Origin: Actinostola sp. cb2023
Lineage: Eukaryota; Cnidaria; Anthozoa; Actiniaria; Actinostolidae
Direction: 5' to 3'
NCBI GenBank assembly: GCA_033675265.1
Contig: JAUJYZ010001087.1
Span: 434,001 to 498,000 of the forward strand
DNA length: 64,000 bases
This document shows, piece by piece, positions 25,501-34,500 of this stretch. Both the position numbers and the translations under genes were made by a program. The stretch's first letter is position 1. The number at the start of each line of letters is the position of its first letter. The notes under the pieces are model-generated. The model made no database searches. It saw only the letters and a program-made list of their open reading frames with translations, and was not told where the DNA came from.

Positions 25501-28500
25501 TGTTGTACTCTAATGATTTGATTGACTGTGTGGTGTGTTGTACTCTAATGTTTTGATTGACTGTGTGGTGAATGTTGTACTCTAATGTTTTGATTGACTG
25601 TGTGGTGTGTTGCACTCTAATGTTTTGATTGACTGTGTGGTGTGTTGTACTCTAATGTTTTGATTGACTGTGTGGTGAGTGTTGTACTCTAATGTTTTGA
25701 TTGACTGTGTGGTGTGTTGTACTCTAGTGTTTTGATTGACTGTGTGGTGAGTGTTGTACTCTAGTGTTTTGATTGACTGTGTGGTGAGTGTTGTACTCTA
25801 GTGTTTTGATTGACTGTGTGGTGAGTGTTGTACTCTAGTGTTTGATTGACTGTGTGGTGAGTGTTGTACTCTAGTGTTTTGATTGACTGTGTGGTGAGTG
25901 TTGTACTCTAATGTTTTGATTGACTGTGTGGTGAGTGTTGTACTCTAGTGTTTTGATTGACTGTGTGGTGAGTGTTGTACTCTAATGTTTTGATTGACTG
26001 TGTGGTGAGTGTTGTACTCTAGTGTTTTGATTGACTGTGTGGTGAGTGTTGTACTCTAGTGTTTTGATTGACTGTGTGGTGTGTTGTATTCTAGTGTTTT
26101 GATTGACTGTGTGGTGTGTTATACTCTAATGTTTTGATTGACTGTGTGGTGAGTGTTGTACTCTAGTGTTTTGATTGACTGTGTGGTGAGTGTTGTATCT
26201 AGTGTTTTGATTGACTGTGTGGTGAGTGTTGTACTCTATAATGTTTTGATTGACTGTGTGCTACTCTATAATAATCATAGATATCTAAAAACTCCGGTGT
26301 AAAGAGGGATATGAATTATGAATGATTGGGGAGATGAACGAATGAATAAATAAATAAATGAAAATAAATAAATAAATAAGGAAAATGGAAACCAAAATAA
26401 TGAAATGAAAAAGATCAGTGTACATGTGAGGAAAAAATTGCAAAATAAATGCCTCGCGGAAAAAAAAAGGCTCGCAGACTTTAAACACGCGAAATATAAT
26501 ACCCAGAGAAAAAAATACATATCGAAACTATTTAATCAACATGAACAATAAACGTTTTTAAAACGACTTATTCAACATAATACTACCAATGATTTGCAAC
26601 TGATCAGCAACCGTATAGCGTAAACTTTTTTGTCTGTTTTAGCTACAAGTTCATAACGTCTAGTTAGTCTAGTTGACAGTCATCTTGTTCCTGTTTGCAT
26701 AGAAATAAGTTTGTTTTTTTAGAAAGAAATTTAATGCTCTTTTTTCATTTTCTCTTATCGAAATCACAAAAATAAAGCCTCGCAAAATGCTGTCTTAACA
26801 AAATTGCCAAATTAAGTACCATACGCACGAAATTAAGTAGGAATAAGGTATTTGCCACAAACCAGGATTATCAAATCAAGCTCACAAAATTAAGAGTGTA
26901 TTATTGTATGGGGTGAGGGGTGTGGAGAAGGTCATACTTACAGAGGATGGTGGGGGTGGTCTTTGAGGTGCTGGTTTGGCTACAGGTGCTGCAGGTACAG
27001 GTGCTGCAGGTACAGATGCTGCGAGAAGGAAGAAATTGTTATGATAATTAATTATTCTCCAAAGAGAATTATAGATTTGTATGTGTTTCTCCAGATTTTG
27101 AGAGAATTTTGAACTATTTAAAGGTGAATGTTTTCCAGACCATCTATCTTATTAGATATATATTACAGTTAGTTGTGTAATACGGCTTGATATTTTAATA
27201 CAAATAGATGAGTAAAAATGTCCAGCTGTATTACACAACTCTAACTGTAATAAATTGTTTATTATACGACAACAAAATTTACCAAAAATTGTCCTTTTTT
27301 CTTTCTTTGCTTGTGAAATGCGCGTGCTATCACACAATCGATACGCCATCGAGTGCGCACTCAAGAGATTTTTCATTGGCTTTTCTCACTTTTTTTGTTC
27401 ACCAAAAAGTTGTTGTGTGTTTCCCTATTTACTTTAGAAGTACTTTTCTATCGTTTTTTACTGTTTTCTTTTTCCATGCAATGAAAACAAAACTGGTTCA
27501 AACTGGTTTGCGAAACGTGTAATAACACCCATTGAATAATGCCGTATATTTGCACTCGAAAAGGCTTGCATTTGCACTTGAAAACCGTGCGTCGTATATA
27601 AACATTAGAACACACTCTAAATTTATGCTAGTTCAATCATGAGACAAATATTTTGTGATCATGTGATACAAATATTATTGTCTCGCTGCCGGTTCGAATT
27701 TCTGGCGGCCAATTTAGCACTCTAGTGATTTGAATAGTAGTCTGACAATTTTGATACCTGAAATGCAACTCTTTCATTCTAAATTACAAATTACTGTAGC
27801 GTTTTTATCACTTTTTTATGAAGAATCATTTGAATTTAATAAAATTTGTATATTGAATAAAAAATTGCGATCCAAAGTTGGGGGTGCAGCTTACATGTAT
27901 CTTGGAGAACATCGGGATTGGTACCAGAAATTCACATATAATTCACATAAAAGTATAAAAGAGTATGTAATAATAATAACTATAATAATAAATTTATTAA
28001 AGTCTCAATAAATCTTCTAGCTGGGCACAAGTGCCCTACTAATTGGGGAGACTTAAGGTGGTTCCAGCATAATGAATGACCGGTTTGCCGTATTTTTTAA
28101 CTCGCTCGCTCTGCGTCAATATTGCTTGGATTTTATTATGCTTAACACAAATACTAATTCAACTATTCTGCTTTTGGAAGGTTTATTCAAAATTATCATT
28201 GTAAGCCGCGTTTGTGAATGCCAGCTGATATTCAAACGACACTATTTTCACTCAAACTGCTGCCAAGCGTTATTCCCTTGTACGATTTTTTTTAAACTTC
28301 GTGAACGACCTTTTAAGGTCCCTAGTAATGTTCTGACGAGGTAAGAAGGAAATTGATCGAGCCGAAATCACCAATTCATATTTTTGTTGTCAAAATTTGG
28401 ACAAATCGGTTGTTACGTGATTTCGGCTCGAACAATTTTTTTCTTACCTCGTCAGAACATTACTAGGGACCTTAAAAGGCCGTTCACGAAGTTTAAAAAA

Positions 28501-31500
28501 AATCGTACGAGGGAATAACGCTTGGCAGCAGTTTTAGTGAAAATAGTGTCGTTTGAATATCAGCTGGCATTCACAAACGCGGCTTACAATGATAATTTTG
28601 AATACACCGTCGAAAGGCAGAATAGTTGAATTAGTATTTGTGTTAAGCACAATAAAATCCAAGCAATATTGACGCGGAGCGAGCGAGTTACAAAATACGG
28701 CAAACCGGTCATTCATTATGCGGGAACCACCTTAAATCTAACATACTGTAAATATAAAACTAAGATCTAAATACAATTTATATAATTATGTTAAAAAATA
28801 AAAAATAAAAAAAGGAAATAAAAAAAAGAAAGAAAGAAAGAAAATAAAAAGATTATGATAAATAAATGAATAAAATAGAATATATATATATATGAATACA
28901 GTCATTGCAAAAATTCTGGCCGCCACGATATATACAGCTTATTTGACATTTTAGTGTGTAGTATGGCTGGATATTTTTACGAGTCTGCTATTTTGTCGAG
29001 CCCGTAGGGCGAGACAAAATACAAAGACGAGTAAAAATTTCCAGTCTTACTCCACACTAAAATGTTAAATAAGTTATTTATTATCCAACCCTTTTGTGAT
29101 GCGAAAAATACACTCCTCCCGTGAAGGACATTTATATAAAAGCGTGCGCGAAATAGACGAGTAAAAATATCGCTGGATATTTTTACTCGCTCCAGTCCTA
29201 CTCGCGCAATATTTTTACTCGTCTATGTGTAGTTGGATAATAAATCAATATATCGGGTGCATTATGGGCAATTAAATAATACTATTTTGAGTTTCCTAAC
29301 TTATTAAATGAAGCAAAAGTTACAAATAACAAGTGTAAGACTAAAATAAACATTATACTAAATATTTCTACCAACTTTGCTGGCGTTAACCCGCTTTAAG
29401 GGAAATTTGCGATTATTTAATTACCCATAATGCACCCGATATATTGATATTTCGTGACGGCCAGAATTTTTGCAAATGACTGTATATATATATACATGTA
29501 TATGTACATCATTCATGATGTGTTTATTACTGTTAGTTACTCCTAAAAGCATTGGCCATTGGTTAGACGTTAAACAGGAAAATTAATGGGTGCTAACACC
29601 TATTCAGACAGTTTAACAATCGTGCTAATGGTTTTACTAATGGTTTGCTAAAGTGTTTTTCATTGATGAGCGGGTTGGTTCACGTGCTAACACAACATGT
29701 GTCAATCAAGTGTCTCAAACATAACATTCTCACGTGCACGCTAATGAACCTTTTAGAACTGATCATCGAAAGTTTGTGGGAAAAGACATTTTGAATCAGT
29801 CATAGGATTGTATTGGATCGTGATTTGTTGTAAAGAGTTCCATTGAAAAAGTGTCTTTATGATTTAGTCTATTACAAAGCTAAAATTATTGGGAAGCCTT
29901 TGAAGTATTCTCTGGGAGTTTACGTCAAAGCAAAGCAAAATAATTTATAGCGGAAGAGCCCTTATAGGGAGCTGTACTAAAGCATGTAATGTACATGTAG
30001 CTTTCTCAAGATTCAACTTAATGTGTGACTTCTATCAATTTTATTCAAAACAACTTTTTTTTCCAAAATTTGCATTGCCAAACTCGGGGTGCGGCTTATC
30101 TGTGAGTGCGGCTGATACGCCGGTGAATACGGTAGCGTGATTAATGCTTAAATCGCACCAATTTTAGCCAATCAGATTGCAGGATTAAATACTGGCAATT
30201 TCAAAATGAATACCGTATTCACCGGCGTATAAGCCACACTCGCAGATAAGCCGCACCCTGAGTTTGGCAATGCAAATTTTGGAGAAAAAAAAGTTTTTTT
30301 GAATAATGTTAACCCTTTGACACCCAGATATTTTTGAGGTTTTCAGCGATTTTCTGGACCTAATCACTCCATAGAAAATTTCGATTCCATATAAGGGGTT
30401 TCCATGGAAATCTTGACAGTTCTGAAAGCCCACAGGCTCAGGTTCTGATGTAATCTTTCTCTTGTCATGGATCTCCTCGAGGCCAGCAGATCGTAGCTGC
30501 TAGAAGCGGCCTATTTTGCATTTTTAGAGTGTTTTATAGCCATTATTCACCACAGAAGCCCCCAGAACAGCATCATTAAGCTTGACTGGTGTGGTAGAGA
30601 CCGTTCTGCTGAAAGAACCCAGCAGCGAGAAGCGATTTTCACTTAGACATCTCGGCAGTGCCATTAGAAATTCAAAATGGCGGACTCAACTGTGAAATCG
30701 TCTCTCTGGTTGTTCTGTGGTGGATTCCAGGACCTACAAAGGCATTTTTGGCGACTTTGGACTTGTAAAGAATGCAACCGGTGCAATATTTTGCCTGTAG
30801 GACCGAGTGGCTCGACACTCTAAAAAAGTATAAAAAACGGAAAGGGCTGGATGCTTGCTGTCGAAAATTCCCGTATGTTCCTGGCATCCTTTTCGGGCGT
30901 GCAGAAAGAAGGAAAACACGTGTTTGTGAAAGTGGTCCTAAGGAAATGGCTATTGTTCGACGAGTTAAAGTGTATATGACACGAATTTTTTTAATTTGAA
31001 AATCGATTATATATGAAGTGAATAGTGGGATGGTACAATATTTTATGATTTGAGCTTCGCATTTGCGAGTTATAAAGGTTTGAAATCGTGATATTGTAAT
31101 TTGGTGACGTCAGATTGTTTTTAATTTATTATACAAAAGCGTCCTTGTGCAAATTATTAACATTTTTAATCTGGCAAAAAGTTATTCTACAACTTATATA
31201 AATGATGTTAAACTTGTTTTTCTATTTCAGAAAAGAATGCTACTTGAAATAATAGAAATAAGTTATGGAAAAAAACAATCTGACGTCACCGAATTAGCAT
31301 AACTCGCAAATGCGAAGCTCAAATCACAAAATACTGAAACAATCCCACTATTCACTTCATATATAATCGATTTTCAAAATTAAAAAATTTGTGTCATATA
31401 CACTTTAAGGAAGAGAGAGGGAAAAGTTCATGACTATATCAAGAAGAGAGATGGAAGTTTGCCGAGAAAGTGGCATTTTGTTTTGCAAGGATGTATTTTG

Positions 31501-34500
31501 GAAGAAAATCCAAGTCAAATGTTATTCATTTTCGAGGTGTAAAATTGCGTCAAAAACGCGCATTTTTGATTTCTATGAAAAATAAATTGAACTAGTGCCC
31601 AGAAATCGGACCTGTAAGTCAGTTTACTTGAAGTTAAAATTTGAAGAGTTATCTAGTTGTCACTAATAACTGGTCATGTGATCGATGTTACAAAATTAAT
31701 TCAGAAAGTTAGAATTTTTCAAAGCAGTATCGATTTTTACGGCCGGTTTCGGGCGCAGTGGGAGTCAAAGGGTTAATCTTGAGAAAGCTACATGTTCATT
31801 ATATGCTTTGCGTTATGGGACGTAAACTCCCAGAGAATACTTCAAAGGCTTACCCATACCAATGATTTTAGGTTTGTAATAGACTAATCATAAAGACACT
31901 TTTTCAATGGAATTCTTTACGATAAATCACGATCCAATACAATCATATGACTGATTCAAAACATCTTTCCCACCAACTTTCGGCATTATCAGTTCTAAAA
32001 TCTAAGATTCGTTAGCGTGCACGTGAGAATGTTATGTTTGAGACACTTGATTGACACGTTGTGTTAGCACGTGAACCAACCCGCTCATCAATGAAAAGCA
32101 CTTTAGCAAACCATTAGGTCTTATAGTAAAACCGTTAGCACGATTGTTAAACTGTCTGAAAAGGCGTTAGCATGTTTAACGTCTAACCAATGGCAGCTTT
32201 TAGGAGGAACTAACAGTAATAAACACACAAATTATGTGCATACTCTTTTACACTTTTATGTTAATTATATGTAAATTTCTGGTACCAATTCCCGATGTTC
32301 TCCAAGATAAGCCGCACCCCCAACATTGGATCGCGATTTTCGGAAAAAAAGTGTGGCTTATACGCCGGTGAATACGGTGTAATGATTAAAGTAACCTCCC
32401 CAACAAAACCATTTCTCTATTAAAAACAATAATATTACACCATCTGACATAGCAATAACAGCAACCCCTTATTGACATACAGTAAAACCTGTAAGTGGCC
32501 CTCTATTACAGTATTAAGTAGTCAATTTCTATTTAAAGGCCACTTAATGACCACTGGTCCCCAAAATATTCTTACACATTTACTGTAAAATTCATAATAA
32601 TAATAATAATAATTCAACTGTCAAGCAGCAACCACTTAACATAGGTTTAACTGTAGCTCAGTAACAATTATTGTTGTTTTGTAATTAGTTTATACATGTA
32701 CATGGTTGTTGGTGTTGCATGCCATAGCTTTGCTGTGCTGGTTGTTGGTAGCCCCCTGATCCACCATACTGTTGACTACTAGGCGGTGGCCCACCATACT
32801 GTTGACTACTAGGCGGTGGCCCACCATACTGTTGACTACTAGGCGGTGGCCCACCATACTGTTGATGACCAGGGCCCGGCGGCCCACCATACGGCTGAGC
32901 ACCAGGGCCCGGCGGCCCACCATACGACTGAGCACCAGGGCCCGGCGGCCCACCATACGGCTGAGCACCAGGGCCTGGCGGCCCACCATAGGGTGGTATA
33001 CCAGCTGCTATTCCTGGAGGTGGGGCTGCATTAACAAAAGATAAACAAATTAGAACTGTAACATAAAGATAGCCTCCTCCGCAGGCATCTCTATCTCTAT
33101 ATAGCTCTTTGGAATACTGATCGGAATTGGGATTCCAGTGGCGAGTGAGAAGAAGAGAGAGGCGAGGGGGGAGAAAAAAGAAAGAGAGATATTTGAACTT
33201 AACGAAAGTTCGTTAGAATTGCCTTCATTCCCTGATGATGGGCCATGGGCCCGAAAGCTCGGATATATTAAATCCTTTACGTAGAAGAAACGAATCTTTA
33301 TTATATCTAAACTATATTGTATATATCTAAGCTACATTGTATATAGCTAATTGCATAATCGTTGTCGGGTTAAAAATCATAAATCATAGAAGCTGAGATC
33401 GCAAGGATGGATGGGAAATCAGTTCATGAGCCACATTACATGCAGATATGTATTCAATGTTCTCGTAATCATTTTGAAGGTATATGAGCTATTAACTGAG
33501 ATCCTACAAGTCTGGATAAAAAGGTCGATGACTTGACTGTGTTATTTGAGTCTTAATTTCCCAGAATTCCTTTCGGTCATAGCTTTCATGATTTTCAACC
33601 CGACAACGATTATGCAATTAGCTATATACAGTACCGATCAAAACTGACATCCCCGGTGTGTTCATTTTGCGTGAAACGCAAATGAACGCAAAGTAAACCA
33701 CACAAAATAAACGCATGACATCTTGAATATCTTTGGCAGTTCTTTCTGGGTTTTGCCTTAGTTGTTCGTCAATAAAATCTCGATGCTTGAATCTTTAAAG
33801 TGTTGGGGGGGGGGGGGGGGGGGGGATGACTTGACCGGGTCTATCAACTAATAAAGCAGTTTTTCGATAGTGAGCAACAAAACGCTTGATTGAACTTTCC
33901 AAGATACAGTACCGCCTAATATTATTGCAACATCTAAGAACCGCAATTGCGGACTTTTGCTGTTTTCTTTTGCGCCTCGGTCATTATTCATAAAAAACAC
34001 AATTTGCGTTTCATGGCATAAGACAACAGAACGCAATAAAATGATTCACTTTCTCAAGTTCGTGACCGGTTTGATCCGGTTCATGTTGCATGCGTGGCTG
34101 GTGTCAGAAAACAAACTAACAAGTAACTCCGAAAAAAGTTTTTGAGAAATGTTCAGATTCATCCAGATTCCAAAGAAATGTTTTTTATTTGGTATTCTAA
34201 AACTCATGAATAATTCATGAGCAATTAGGCCAATGGGAGCTGTCCATTTGGTCAGGTGCATGGACCTTTATACCCCAGTACAGACCTGCCAGGTTTTAGT
34301 TCTAGAACTGATTAATAAAACATGAGTGTTATTACTTTTTAGTTATAACACTCATGAATTATAACTTTTTAGTTATATAACACTCATGTTTATTTATAAC
34401 TAAAAGTGATATAACACTCCTGTTTCGTTAATCAGTTCTAGAACTGACTACCCGAAACACATGCCTGTATGCAAAGGTCTCAGTTTTAGTATCGCATCGC

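Larger units (their letters stand above)
27865..30134. mobile_element. CCGTATTCACCGG-family copy 2, opened by nested insertions
   Basis: The left part (GCGATCCAAAGTTGGGG..., 27865) and right part (...GCCGGTGAATACGG, 30134) match copy 1 at 7918-8702. Between them lie the TTAA element 28057-28731 and the TA element 28899-29482. Non-coding. Confidence 0.7.
30214..32380. mobile_element. CCGTATTCACCGG-family copy 3 with nested TTAA elements
   Basis: The ends ACCGTATTCACCGGCG at 30214 and CGCCGGTGAATACGGT near 32380 bound a copy in the orientation opposite to copy 2, only about 80 bp away. It is split by the TTAA element 30313-31772. Confidence 0.8.

Noticed and set aside
26275..26520. Phe/Ile-rich minus ORFs
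   Set aside because: Translation of A-rich low-complexity intron DNA.
28072..28716. Mirror-image ORFs on both strands ([13 protein letters not shown]...)
   Set aside because: Both are read from the two arms of a TTAA-flanked palindrome and recur in the relative at 63189-63371. Considered an element artefact, not a gene.
32772..33044. Plus-strand ORFs in the annexin exon 3 region
   Set aside because: Shadows of the repetitive minus-strand coding exon, whose frame continues across splice sites into its neighbours.
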